In this document: one piece after another, positions 14,222-22,283 of the stretch
How the letters are laid out: each line of letters begins with the position of its first letter
How positions within the stretch are numbered: position 1 is the first letter of the stretch
Assembly: GCA_016195505.1 (NCBI GenBank)
Contig: JACPZN010000082.1
Coordinates: 1 to 23,726 of the forward strand
DNA: 23,726 nucleotides
Source: Nitrospirota bacterium
GTDB taxonomy: Bacteria > Nitrospirota > Nitrospiria > Nitrospirales > Nitrospiraceae
Direction of reading: 5' to 3'
Translations under genes and position numbers: made by a program
The notes under the pieces: model-generated
Database searches by the model: none
The model's input: only the letters and a program-made list of their open reading frames with translations
Told to the model about the DNA's origin: nothing

Positions 14222-16057
14222 CTACTGTATGACTGTGTAGATCTGATCTGCGGTGATCGTGACGGTCGAGTCGTTGAAGACTCCGTGGGCTCCGATGGTA
14301 TTGGCTAGCTGACCTTGCGCCAGATGTTGCTCCAGCGCCAGGCGGTAGGCTGGGAATTGGGTGAAGACTTCCACCTTCCCATTCGACCCAAGTGCAAAGA
14401 GCCCCTGCGTGGGATTCTCCGGTGCGATGGTGGGAGAAGTGCTGCCCACGAGATCCGTGGCAACCGGCCCGCGCCAGACATGATGGGCTCCTCCGACACC
14501 AGCAAGATTGAGGACCAATCCCGCATCGGTGTGGCTGGAGAATGGTACGCCGGTCGGCGGGCGCCAATTTACCAACAGGGCGGCGGGATGATCTTTGAGG
14601 TTCACCACTGTTTGCGCAGTGAAATCAGGCGGTGCAGTCTTGAAACGCATGACGAAACCCAAGACCCGCACCGGCGTACCGGCCGTCAGCCCCGTGAGAT
14701 CCAACGTGCCCGTGGCTACCTGATAGTGCGTCGGATCGGCATCGGTAGCCGATGACGTTCCCGTACCCGCAAAGTCAAAGAGCGCGATCCGGCGTCCATC
14801 GATCCGCTGCACATTCATTTCCAGACCGGTTCCTGTGCTGTTCACCGTTCCTGCCGCCGAGGTGATCAGTAGCCGGACGAGGCCCGTCGTCGCATCCAAG
14901 GTACTGGACGATCCGTCCAACGCCCCGAAGGCTGCGATGCGCTGACCGACTGAGATGTCGTCCTTCGTCAGACCAGGCGTCATCAGCGCCTGTTGTCTGA
15001 TTTTCGTGGCGGCTCCCACGTTGACCGTGACAGTGTCGTGGAAGGTGAACGTGCCATCGCTTCGTAACAGCGACGCCCCTCGGACGGTCAACTGATCGCC
15101 GATCCGGGCAACGACATCGCCCACGACGACGTCCCGTGTCCCGCCAGGTACGCTGGAACCGGCGAGGACTTCGCTGGCTCTGAAGTGTCTGGTGCCGATC
15201 TTCCATTCTCCGACTGCCACGGTGGCTGTGGCGGCCGGCTTCGCATCCAATGCGGCCAACCCCGCGTCTCCCTGGTAGTTCACCTCGTCGATCTCAAAGA
15301 CGGTATTCGTATCGGTATGCACGATGACGGATCCAAAGTCGCCCAGTTTGCGATGCACCGGACGGAGAAACACCTGATAGGTGTGATTCGCTTGATTCAC
15401 AGATTTGAGCGGCCCACGCAGCCGCATGGTCTTTGGCTTTTCCGGATCGACATCGGCTACGAGAAATGGTTTGACTGTGACGACGGGTGAAGTCCCGCTC
15501 AGATCAGCCGTATTCGAGGCTTGCAGATTGAAGTCCAGCGTCAGATGAGCGGGGATGCCGGGGGCAATGATCAGCGTGCGGCGGTCGTCAAATTTGACCT
15601 CCACATCCAGCGTCGCGATGGGATTGCCATTGCCATCGTGGATGTTGCCAACCGGCACTGCCACCGCATTGCCGTTCGCATCTTCCACTTGTAGATCGGC
15701 GGTGGAGAAATCCAGCCGCATCCGTGCAGACGTGTAGGTCCCCGACGGGATCGTCGCGGCCGTGAAGAACTCCGTCATCTCCACATAGTCGGAGAAATTC
15801 ACGCGTGTGGTCAGCGGCAACGTTTCGACCTCGGTACCATCCCGCCTGGTCAAGGTGAGGGATTGCACGTCCACCGTATAGGACAGGAAATCGCCTGCCG
15901 CGTCGGTGACGCTCACCAGCGCCTGCCCCGTTGTTGCCGCAGTCGTGCCTGATCCTCCATCCCCGCCGCCGCTGCAACCAGTCACAGAGAGTCCCGCCAT
16001 CATCACATAAGCCCATGCCGATCCTTTTATCCATGCCGAGCATTCATTCCATGACAT
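14222..16057 (-). CDS. DUF4382-type lipoprotein, large secreted beta-rich protein
   Basis: A 611-residue protein. The signal peptide ends in SVTGC (Cys28) followed by a Gly/Ser-rich stretch, a clear lipoprotein. Residues about 44-190 fit DUF4382 (ALVSVTDAAGDFLSYTVDVQ; then TIPSGTYTSARMRLDFS). The remainder is built of repeated beta segments with phrases like GDQLTVRGASL and GQRIAAFGAL, resembling DUF5666-type small barrels. Function of these domains is unknown; they occur on bacterial surface proteins. ATG 16057 is chosen over an upstream start because GGGGAGGA lies six to seven bases before it and the signal peptide begins there. Single gene, divergent from the antiporter, ended by the hairpin at 14184-14214. 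Confidence 0.8.
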   Translation of the reverse strand: MSWNECSAWIKGSAWAYVMMAGLSVTGCSGGGDGGSGTTAATTGQALVSVTDAAGDFLSYTVDVQSLTLTRRDGTEVETLPLTTRVNFSDYVEMTEFFTAATIPSGTYTSARMRLDFSTADLQVEDANGNAVAVPVGNIHDGNGNPIATLDVEVKFDDRRTLIIAPGIPAHLTLDFNLQASNTADLSGTSPVVTVKPFLVADVDPEKPKTMRLRGPLKSVNQANHTYQVFLRPVHRKLGDFGSVIVHTDTNTVFEIDEVNYQGDAGLAALDAKPAATATVAVGEWKIGTRHFRASEVLAGSSVPGGTRDVVVGDVVARIGDQLTVRGASLLRSDGTFTFHDTVTVNVGAATKIRQQALMTPGLTKDDISVGQRIAAFGALDGSSSTLDATTGLVRLLITSAAGTVNSTGTGLEMNVQRIDGRRIALFDFAGTGTSSATDADPTHYQVATGTLDLTGLTAGTPVRVLGFVMRFKTAPPDFTAQTVVNLKDHPAALLVNWRPPTGVPFSSHTDAGLVLNLAGVGGAHHVWRGPVATDLVGSTSPTIAPENPTQGLFALGSNGKVEVFTQFPAYRLALEQHLAQGQLANTIGAHGVFNDSTVTITADQIYTVIQ

Positions 16058-16211
16058 TGCTGTTCCTCCCCTGTTCCAGAACCTACCATGCCGGGCACGT
16101 CCAACTGACACAACTAACGCGGCATGGAAGAAGAGGTTGACAGGATAATGTCGTGAAGGCAAGGAGCAGCCACAAGGCCGAAGGCGTTGCAGCCTTGTTG
16201 GTTGTGGAAGA

Positions 16212-16244
16212 TTACGGATCGGTGGCTAAATTGCCTATCCGTAA
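16212..16244. promoter_or_regulatory. 8-bp inverted repeat between divergent lipoprotein and antiporter genes
   Basis: TTACGGAT (16212-16219) and ATCCGTAA (16237-16244) are exact complements separated by 17 bases, upstream of the fluoride riboswitch. A second hairpin (CAAGGC/GCCTTG, 16173-16197) lies just before. It could be an operator or a transcript end; undecided. Confidence 0.35.
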
Positions 16245-16274
16245 AAATGTGCAGCGCTCCGAGGCCATCTCGCG

Positions 16275-16280
16275 TATACT
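16275..16280 (+). promoter_or_regulatory. Candidate -10 element of the riboswitch transcript
   Basis: TATACT placed so that transcription would start about 16287, a few bases before the aptamer. No good -35 hexamer at 16-18 bases upstream, so this is tentative. Confidence 0.35.
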
Positions 16281-16290
16281 CCTCCCATCT

Positions 16291-16344
16291 ACAGGGGATG
16301 GAGTCCCCCGTACAACCGCCTCGGCCAGGCTGATGACTCCTACG
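16291..16344 (+). ncRNA. Fluoride riboswitch aptamer (crcB-type)
   Basis: The segment has the whole fluoride-aptamer layout. GGGG (16294-16297) then ATG, GGAGTC (16300-16305) and CCCC (16305-16308 or 16306-16309) give the pseudoknot and 5' strand of P1. ACAACCGCC and GGCTGATG give the short hairpin and conserved GATG. GACTCC (16335-16340) closes P1 against GGAGTC, followed by TACG. The order and the invariant pieces (GATG, AACxGCC, GGCTGATG, CTCCTAC) match the known Thermotoga petrophila aptamer. Fluoride binding usually turns on downstream resistance genes. Here the regulated gene is the antiporter at 16436. Confidence 0.9.
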
Positions 16345-16367
16345 CGACTACTGCCGTAGCCGTAGGA
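16338..16367 (+). promoter_or_regulatory. Likely expression-platform hairpin of the fluoride riboswitch
   Basis: TCCTACG (16338-16344) is the exact complement of CGTAGGA (16361-16367). The 5' arm overlaps the 3' strand of aptamer stem P1, so the two structures exclude each other. GCGAC (16344-16348) and GTCGC (16369-16373) can also pair. No T-run follows, so control at translation or by Rho is more likely than intrinsic termination. The switching model is inference. Confidence 0.55.
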
Positions 16368-16435
16368 TTGTCGCCAGCGTGGTGGCAACCGGCCCGAAGC
16401 AGTCTGAAACCCTGGCCGGAACGGAGGACTCCTCG

Positions 16436-17641
16436 ATGGAATCGATTTTTCTCACGGCCACCCTGTGGCTTGCCCTCGCCGTTGTCTCCGCCCTCTTCGC
16501 TTCCTCCCTGTGCCTCTCGATCGCCCTCGTTGAGATCTGCGTGGGTGTTGCGGCTGCAGCGGCGACCGGTTTCTTTGGCCTCGGCGATCTCCTCGCAGCC
16601 AACTCGGAGTGGGTGCGGTTTCTCGCGGCATCCGGCGCCGTGGTGCTCACGTTTCTCGCCGGAGCGGAACTCGATCCTGAGATCGTCCGCAAGAAATTGA
16701 CGGAGGTGAGCGTCGTTGGGCTGGTCGGATTCTTTGCGCCGTTTCTCGGCTGCGCCGCCGTCGCCTATTACCTATTGGGATGGGATACGAATGCCAGTTG
16801 GCTTTGTGGCGTGGCCCTCTCAACGACGTCCATGGCGGTCGTCTATGCGGTCATGCTGGAAACCGGATTTAATAAGACGGAGTTCGGGAAAGGAATTCTC
16901 GCGTCGTGCTTTATCACTGACTTGGGAACCGTGATCGCCCTCGGTCTGCTCTTCGCGCCGTTTACCTATAAGACCCTTGTATTCATCGTGGGGAGTGCAG
17001 CGGCGTTGGTAGCGTTGCCTTCTATCACCGCCTGGCTGACACGACACTACGCGTATCGTACCGCTGCGATCAGAACGAAATGGGTCATGCTGACGCTCTT
17101 TGGATTGGGCGCGCTGGCCCTGTGGTCGGGGAGCGAAGCGGTGTTGCCGGCCTATCTCGCCGGGATGGTGCTGGCGGGAAGCGCAGCGAGGGATGCGCAC
17201 TGGATTCGCCGGCTGCGAACGCTGACCGTAGGATTCCTCACGCCATTTTACTTTCTACGAGCCGGAACACTCGTGTCCCTGCCGGCCCTGCTCGCGGCGC
17301 CGTTGGTCTTTCTCGCGTTGCTCATGGGCAAGGTAGCGTCAAAGATTTTCGGCCTCTATCCCTTCATCAGCCTCTTCCGTCAGGACAGGAATGAACGCTG
17401 GTACTACACGCTGCTGATGTCGACCGGCTTGACGTTCGGGACCATTTCTTCTCTCTACGGCCTGGCGCATGGGTTAGTGACGCAAGAGCAATATTCTTTT
17501 CTCGTCGCAGCGGTCATCTCGAGCGCGGTCGTGCCAACGCTCATCGCCGGCCTGTTCTTTGTTCCAACCCACCTCTTGCCGAAACCCAATTATGGGGAAA
17601 AAGCTGTCAGGCGAATCAACGGTCTGAGCGATGAGGGGTAG
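16436..17641 (+). CDS. CPA2-type cation/proton antiporter under a fluoride riboswitch
   Basis: A 401-residue membrane protein of about 12-13 helices. CPA2 features: VLTFLAGAELDPEIVRKKL (about 70-88), the ALSTTSMAVVYAVMLETG segment (about 128-143), and SCFITDLGTVIALG with Asp162 as the likely ion-binding Asp; the neighbouring residue is Thr, not the second Asp of electrogenic members. It lacks the C-terminal TrkA/RCK domains of KefB/KefC. ATG 16436 is chosen because GGAGG lies about eight bases upstream and the fold begins there. Established work lists Na+/H+ antiporter-family genes among those controlled by fluoride riboswitches. A role in fluoride stress is therefore likely, either direct export or pH/ion homeostasis. 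Convergent with the next gene, with only four bases between stop codons. Confidence 0.88.
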   Translation: MESIFLTATLWLALAVVSALFASSLCLSIALVEICVGVAAAAATGFFGLGDLLAANSEWVRFLAASGAVVLTFLAGAELDPEIVRKKLTEVSVVGLVGFFAPFLGCAAVAYYLLGWDTNASWLCGVALSTTSMAVVYAVMLETGFNKTEFGKGILASCFITDLGTVIALGLLFAPFTYKTLVFIVGSAAALVALPSITAWLTRHYAYRTAAIRTKWVMLTLFGLGALALWSGSEAVLPAYLAGMVLAGSAARDAHWIRRLRTLTVGFLTPFYFLRAGTLVSLPALLAAPLVFLALLMGKVASKIFGLYPFISLFRQDRNERWYYTLLMSTGLTFGTISSLYGLAHGLVTQEQYSFLVAAVISSAVVPTLIAGLFFVPTHLLPKPNYGEKAVRRINGLSDEG

Positions 17642-17645
17642 ATAG

Positions 17646-18236
17646 TCAAATGAGGCAGCAATAACCCAGCTCCGTCGCGATCCAGCGCTTGTTCAACTGC
17701 TCTTCATTCATGTCTCTTGGCGCGGTGTACATCGCCCCTTCAAGCTCGTATCCATTCTCGATTTTTGTATATAAGAGGGCGCTCGGTTCTGCCGGATCGA
17801 AGCGAAGCCTCGCCATGAACCGGCGTTGCTTATTCGCAAAGTGGTAGTGAGGCTGCTTACGCTCAGGATGAAGCGGTGCGTAGCCATCATTCATGGCCAC
17901 CCGATAATCCTTATATTTGGCAAGTGCATCACGGAGGGTGTGGACAATTTGATCGGCGCGCTGGGCGTCGTTTGCATTCGCCGGGCGCAACCCGGTCCAC
18001 CTCATGTGGGGGCCGGTATGTTGGAGATGAGGGGTCATTGATTCAATGGCGCCTTCGGCGTGTTCATGATGGTCCATGTCCATGATCTGGGCGGTGTGGT
18101 CTCCCTGCCCAGAGTCACCTGATGGTGCTGAGCGCGCGTCATGCACCGGACTGAATACAATCTCTGCCAAGGCTATGAAACAGCCTAGGAAGAGCATGTG
18201 GTGTGGCGTCGACTTTCGGAGGTCCTCACATGACAT
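17646..18236 (-). CDS. His-rich secreted protein, conserved family with atypical C-terminus
   Basis: A 196-residue protein from ATG 18236 (GAGG six bases upstream; a GTG at 18248 is possible). Signal-type hydrophobic segment at about 13-31. A His/Met/Asp-rich stretch follows (MDMDHHEHAE, then MTPHLQHTGPHMRW), suggesting metal binding. The rest matches a family I know from many bacteria by its phrases DGYAPLHPERKQPHYHFAN and LLYTKIENGYELEGAMYTAP. Relatives usually continue after the final LNxR with a PLSxAxWHxHxNxC segment. Here the last 12 residues (WIATELGYCCLI) do not fit, and neither other frame restores it. The gene ends four bases from the antiporter stop codon, so the tail was probably lost at a rearrangement. 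Function unknown. Confidence 0.72.
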   Translation of the reverse strand: MSCEDLRKSTPHHMLFLGCFIALAEIVFSPVHDARSAPSGDSGQGDHTAQIMDMDHHEHAEGAIESMTPHLQHTGPHMRWTGLRPANANDAQRADQIVHTLRDALAKYKDYRVAMNDGYAPLHPERKQPHYHFANKQRRFMARLRFDPAEPSALLYTKIENGYELEGAMYTAPRDMNEEQLNKRWIATELGYCCLI

Positions 18237-18387
18237 GGTTGTCCTCACTTGGTCTGGAAGGTCACCTGTTCCACGCGTCTTTATCGGTGAACGCCTGTGA
18301 ACCTCAAATCGTGCTCACCGCTGCTGAAGTTTTGTCCTACCGCACCTAACGAATGTCATCTTGCCCGGTTGACAACCAGATTATTGT

Positions 18388-21030
18388 CTAGCGGGAAGGT
18401 CGGGAATCTTGTGTGAGACCACGTGGAGTAACTGCTTTCTCACGAAAATGCTGCCGGACGAGTGTCTCGGCAGAAGCGAAATGCCGATCCGGCAGATTTT
18501 TGAATCGCCGTTTGCAGTCGAGGAGGGCTTCGTCGGCGGTGGCGAAGGGCTCGATCACGGACAGCAGATGACTGTGGTAGTCCATGAGCTTCAGTTCGAC
18601 GGTGCGGAGGTGGCTCGGATCGCCGGCGATGGCCAACGCGGCGTTGGCCTGGTCGCCGTTGGATTCCACCAGTGCTTGGAAGCAGAGGCCCTTCAATCGT
18701 TGAGTCACGGTGCTGCGGTCCCAGCCTAGCGTCTTCGCCGTTGCCTGCATATCGAACTCCTGTTGCCGCAGACAATTCAACACCGCTGCATCGCTGGCCG
18801 GGTCGGGAAGAATTTGGCTCGACTTTGCACGTCCGGCTGATTGTACGCTGCCTACGCTGAGTCGCAACGATTCGTTGGTCAAAAGGGGCCCGTCGTTGAG
18901 TGCAAGGGCCTGTTCAAGGCAATGCCGGAACTCCCGCACATTCCCTTTCCATTCATGTTCGACCAGCGCACGGAGCGCTTCGTTCGCCAGCTTCGGAACC
19001 GGTTTCCCCATTTGTACGGCAATCTCATTCAGAAAGATCTCTGCGAGAAGCGGGATGTCGCCGCTTCGTTCGCGTAGGGGAGGGAGCCGGAATACCAGAC
19101 CCGTCAGCCTGAAATAGAGATCCTCACGGAACCAGCCTTCGGAGACGCCGCGCTGGAGATCGCGGTTGGTGGCCGCCACGATGCGCGCATCCACCGTCGT
19201 GGGAGTGGTTGCCCCTACGCGATAGAACGACTTCTCTTGAAGCACGCGGAGCAGCTTGCTCTGATGATCCAGGCGCAGGTCGCCGATTTCGTCCAAAAAG
19301 ATCGTGCCGTGGTTGGCCAGCTCGAAGTAGCCGCGCCGGTCCGCCGTGGCGCCGGTGAAGCTGCCTTTTGTATGGCCGAAGAGCTCGCTTTCGAAGAGTT
19401 CCGGAGAAATCGCTGCCATGTTGACTGCGATGAACGTCTTGCTCGTCCGTGGACTCAGCCGGTGGACGGCGCGGGCGAACAGTTCTTTTCCGGTGCCCGG
19501 TTCGCCGAGTAACAGGACTGTCAGCGGTGACTTGGCCCCTTTCTTTAGATCGCGGTAGAGGCGCAGGAGTCCTGCGTCCTGAGTGACGATGCCCAGCTGC
19601 CGGCATTCGTCACGGAGGCGATCAAGATCCACATTGCCCATCGCTGTGGGTTCACTCGTGGCGGCGCGGAGACTGTGTAATTGCTGCTCGACCCCTTCCA
19701 ATTTCCTGCGTGCCTCTTCTTCCTGTGCCTGGGCATCGGCGAGTTGTGAACGAAGAACTTCGGCGGATCTGGCGAATTCTTCCTTCTGCCCGGTCGACTG
19801 TGCGATGGCGGCCCGCGCGACGGCGAGATCTTCGTGCAATGTCTCGGCGCGGGTCTCGCGCAGGACCAACGCTTCGCGTACGGCGGCGGCTTCCTGTTGC
19901 AGTCGGAGCATGTCCTGTTCCAAGAGCATCAGCCGTTGGTGAGCGGTGAGGTGGCTCCAGATGGTTGTGCCGGCGAGCACCAACGCGGCAGCCGTCAGCG
20001 GGAAGGCGAGGGGAAAAACCAAGTGGGCTGCGGCGAGGGCGAAAAGGATGAATGCTCCGTAGATGGCAATGGTTGTTCCGGCAAGAATCAGACTGATTGG
20101 GCCTCTGAAGCGAAGCAGGAGCCAAGCGACCAGCCCAGCCAAGAGCAAGGTCATCAACGAGTGGCCGGCTGGATTGACTTGGCTGAGGCGGCCGTCGGTC
20201 AGCAGCATGTTCAGGACATGAAGCTGAATCATCGAGCCGGTCATGGCTTGACCGGTTGGCACTGTCCAGGTAATCGATGGCAGGGGGTCGGGAAGGAAGA
20301 CCACGACCTTGTCCTTGAACCAGTCGTTGAGCCGCCCATCGTGATGGTTTTCCATCGCATCCCAGACGGTTGACAATGGAAGAGTGGGAAGCGTTCCTCC
20401 CCCTGCATAGTTCACAAGCGTTGTTGTGCCATTGGGAATCGGGAGGGCTTGTGGGCGAGCCAGTTGGTACAAGGCCAGCCCGAAGGCTGGAACAGGTTGT
20501 GGCCCGAGGTCAGCGGATAACGGGACTGAGCGGACTATGCGATCCTGACTTGCTGAGACGAGCAGATGACCTAGAATGGTCGCTTCCGAGGCCAACGGCG
20601 ACTCGGAGTCGAATGCGAACACTATGGGCCCGGCGGCCTTCACTGCTTCATGCAACTGGGCATCGCTCGCGGCGCCGCCCAGTTGCACAGGACTCGCATG
20701 ATCCAGGCGATGGTCTATTCCTATGGCAGACGTACCCGCTTCATGTGCGGCGGTGATCACGCGTGCGAGGATAGCTCGATCCCATTGGCCCTTGCCGAAT
20801 TCCTCTTCGCTTTTCTGATCTCTCGTGACTAGGACCAGGGACGGACTGACGGGAATCGGGGCTCGATGGCTCATCCAGAAATCATAGACGGCCCAATCGA
20901 GAGCAGCGAACGTGGCTGGGGCCATGGTCCAGAAGGTCAGAGCGATGATTGTTGCGACAAGCCCCAACAGGCCGGCTTGGAGCCAGGAGGAGCTAAGAAA
21001 GTGCCGCCACAGTCGTGGGACATCAAGCAT
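18388..21030 (-). CDS. CHASE2-domain membrane sensor fused to a sigma-54 activator (AAA+)
   Basis: An 880-residue protein. Helix at about 18-38; extracytoplasmic CHASE2 domain about 45-285; three further helices about 290-357; coiled coil about 365-455; sigma-54 AAA+ domain about 468-710. Within the last: Walker A GEPGTGKE (509-516), GSFTGA (556-561, Ser instead of Ala in the sigma-54 contact loop), Walker B GTIFLDEIG (575-583) and the arginine-finger segment FREDLYFRL. A Fis-like helix-turn-helix lies at about 747-781, then a 100-residue C-terminal extension of unknown role. This extension's end is what is duplicated at 13191 and 14079. It senses an external signal and should activate sigma-54 promoters; targets are unknown. 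AGGGGA supports ATG 21030. It lies nine bases after the Sel1/TPR gene. Confidence 0.92.
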   Translation of the reverse strand: MLDVPRLWRHFLSSSWLQAGLLGLVATIIALTFWTMAPATFAALDWAVYDFWMSHRAPIPVSPSLVLVTRDQKSEEEFGKGQWDRAILARVITAAHEAGTSAIGIDHRLDHASPVQLGGAASDAQLHEAVKAAGPIVFAFDSESPLASEATILGHLLVSASQDRIVRSVPLSADLGPQPVPAFGLALYQLARPQALPIPNGTTTLVNYAGGGTLPTLPLSTVWDAMENHHDGRLNDWFKDKVVVFLPDPLPSITWTVPTGQAMTGSMIQLHVLNMLLTDGRLSQVNPAGHSLMTLLLAGLVAWLLLRFRGPISLILAGTTIAIYGAFILFALAAAHLVFPLAFPLTAAALVLAGTTIWSHLTAHQRLMLLEQDMLRLQQEAAAVREALVLRETRAETLHEDLAVARAAIAQSTGQKEEFARSAEVLRSQLADAQAQEEEARRKLEGVEQQLHSLRAATSEPTAMGNVDLDRLRDECRQLGIVTQDAGLLRLYRDLKKGAKSPLTVLLLGEPGTGKELFARAVHRLSPRTSKTFIAVNMAAISPELFESELFGHTKGSFTGATADRRGYFELANHGTIFLDEIGDLRLDHQSKLLRVLQEKSFYRVGATTPTTVDARIVAATNRDLQRGVSEGWFREDLYFRLTGLVFRLPPLRERSGDIPLLAEIFLNEIAVQMGKPVPKLANEALRALVEHEWKGNVREFRHCLEQALALNDGPLLTNESLRLSVGSVQSAGRAKSSQILPDPASDAAVLNCLRQQEFDMQATAKTLGWDRSTVTQRLKGLCFQALVESNGDQANAALAIAGDPSHLRTVELKLMDYHSHLLSVIEPFATADEALLDCKRRFKNLPDRHFASAETLVRQHFREKAVTPRGLTQDSRPSR
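18438..18545 (-). repeat. Copy R of the regulator-tail repeat (in-gene copy)
   Basis: This is the intact coding copy, encoding regulator residues about 829-864 (ADEALLDCKRRFKNLPDRHF and following). It matches 13191-13298 (about 81%) and 14079-14186 (about 78%) by ungapped hand alignment; all three lie on the minus strand. Confidence 0.8.
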
Positions 21031-21039
21031 GGGTATCCC

Positions 21040-22173
21040 CTATCGTCCGGCAATCTCATCCAGGACTGATTTGATTTCCTGCTTGGACAATCCCTTCAGC
21101 GTCGCCTTGGCTTTCTGCAGATCGGGCGTGACACCGAGGCCTTTCCCATAGATGTGTGCGAGCGCTTTCTTAGCCGGGATAAAGCCATCGGCCACGGTAG
21201 TTTCAAAACAGGTTAGGATGCGCTTGTCGAATTGAGCGAGGTGCGGATCGAGGCCCCTTTCATACAGGCGTGCCAGTTCGTCGTGGGCGGCCTCGCTCAG
21301 CGCATAGGCTTCGTCAAATAGAGCTGCGATTCCCTTGGAGACCTGGTTGTCCTTGAGAAGGGCGATGCCTAACGATTCATTTGGATCGCTTCTGACAGCC
21401 TCTGGGTGGTCGGCCCAGAGTGTTTCGCGATAGTTTCTGAAGGCCTCGAGCGCCTCTTTTTGACGACGCTCAGACTGGTCAGGCGATGATGCTTGGCGGC
21501 GAAGTTGTGAGAGTGCCTCCGCCGCGCGCTGATGGCCGAACTCGAACGCTTTGTTCCACCAGCGGATCGCCGAGGTCAGGTTCTTTTCAACGCCCTGTCC
21601 GTTGCGATAGGCGTTTCCCATGAAGAACTGCGCCTGCGGGATCCCAGCTGTCGCCGCTTCTTCCATGAACTGCACCGATTCCTGGTTTCGATTCGCCAGC
21701 TTCAAGATGAGCGCAAGGCGATAACGAGCGTCGGGAAAGCTTGGTTGCAGTTCTAGCGCGCGGCGATACGATTGGATCGCGGAGGTGAGATTGCCCAGCG
21801 AGTACTGGACGCTGCCGAGACTGTAATGCGCCTGTGTCAGTTCTGGATCGAGCAGGATGGCTTCCTTTACGGCTGCGGCTGCCGCACGCCCATCCAACTT
21901 CAACCGGTTGTCTGCACTGCCTGGAGATACCAGCACGGCACTACGCAGCTTCCCGAGCTTCAGTACGGTGTCATCGTGTTTGTACGGCAGAGACTCAGGG
22001 GGGCTCTGCTCGTCCATATTCACTGGAGCCGGTGAGATTGTTGGAGCTGGCGTCGGAGACTCGATGAATGAGGGAAGAGTGTCCTCAGGCACCTGCGCAA
22101 ACACTGATTGAACGGGGAGCTGCGCGTTGAAGGATGGGAACAGGAGGGTCACGAGCACCAATCGAGAGAGCAT
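21040..22173 (-). CDS. Secreted TPR/Sel1-repeat protein, operon partner of the CHASE2 regulator
   Basis: A 377-residue protein from ATG 22173, with a signal peptide ending near SVFAQ and a Pro/Ser-rich linker (about 30-65). Two tetratricopeptide units (about 90-165: AAVKEAILLDPELTQAHYSL, then AIQSYRRALELQPSFPDARY) are followed by Sel1-like repeats (AQFFMGNAYRNGQGVEKNLT; KKALAHIYGKGLGVTPDLQK). Such repeats scaffold protein interactions; here in the periplasm, where the CHASE2 domain of the next gene also sits. A sensing partnership is plausible but inferred from the nine-base spacing. The TTG at 22206 is too close to the inferred transcription start to be the real start. Confidence 0.85.
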   Translation of the reverse strand: MLSRLVLVTLLFPSFNAQLPVQSVFAQVPEDTLPSFIESPTPAPTISPAPVNMDEQSPPESLPYKHDDTVLKLGKLRSAVLVSPGSADNRLKLDGRAAAAAVKEAILLDPELTQAHYSLGSVQYSLGNLTSAIQSYRRALELQPSFPDARYRLALILKLANRNQESVQFMEEAATAGIPQAQFFMGNAYRNGQGVEKNLTSAIRWWNKAFEFGHQRAAEALSQLRRQASSPDQSERRQKEALEAFRNYRETLWADHPEAVRSDPNESLGIALLKDNQVSKGIAALFDEAYALSEAAHDELARLYERGLDPHLAQFDKRILTCFETTVADGFIPAKKALAHIYGKGLGVTPDLQKAKATLKGLSKQEIKSVLDEIAGR

Positions 22174-22217
22174 CGGATACCTGTGACCCTCCGAATACGT
22201 TGTCAAAGATGACTTGT

Positions 22218-22223
22218 ATTATA
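22218..22223 (-). promoter_or_regulatory. Extended -10 promoter of the Sel1-regulator operon
   Basis: On the minus strand TGTTATAAT gives a perfect -10 with the TGn extension, so a weak -35 could be tolerated. It predicts a transcript start near 22211 and a leader of about 38 bases to ATG 22173. Confidence 0.5.
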
Positions 22224-22283
22224 ACACCCAATCGCTGCCAGTAGGGTTGGTTGAACGGGTTGAAGGGAGCTACGATTCGCGAC

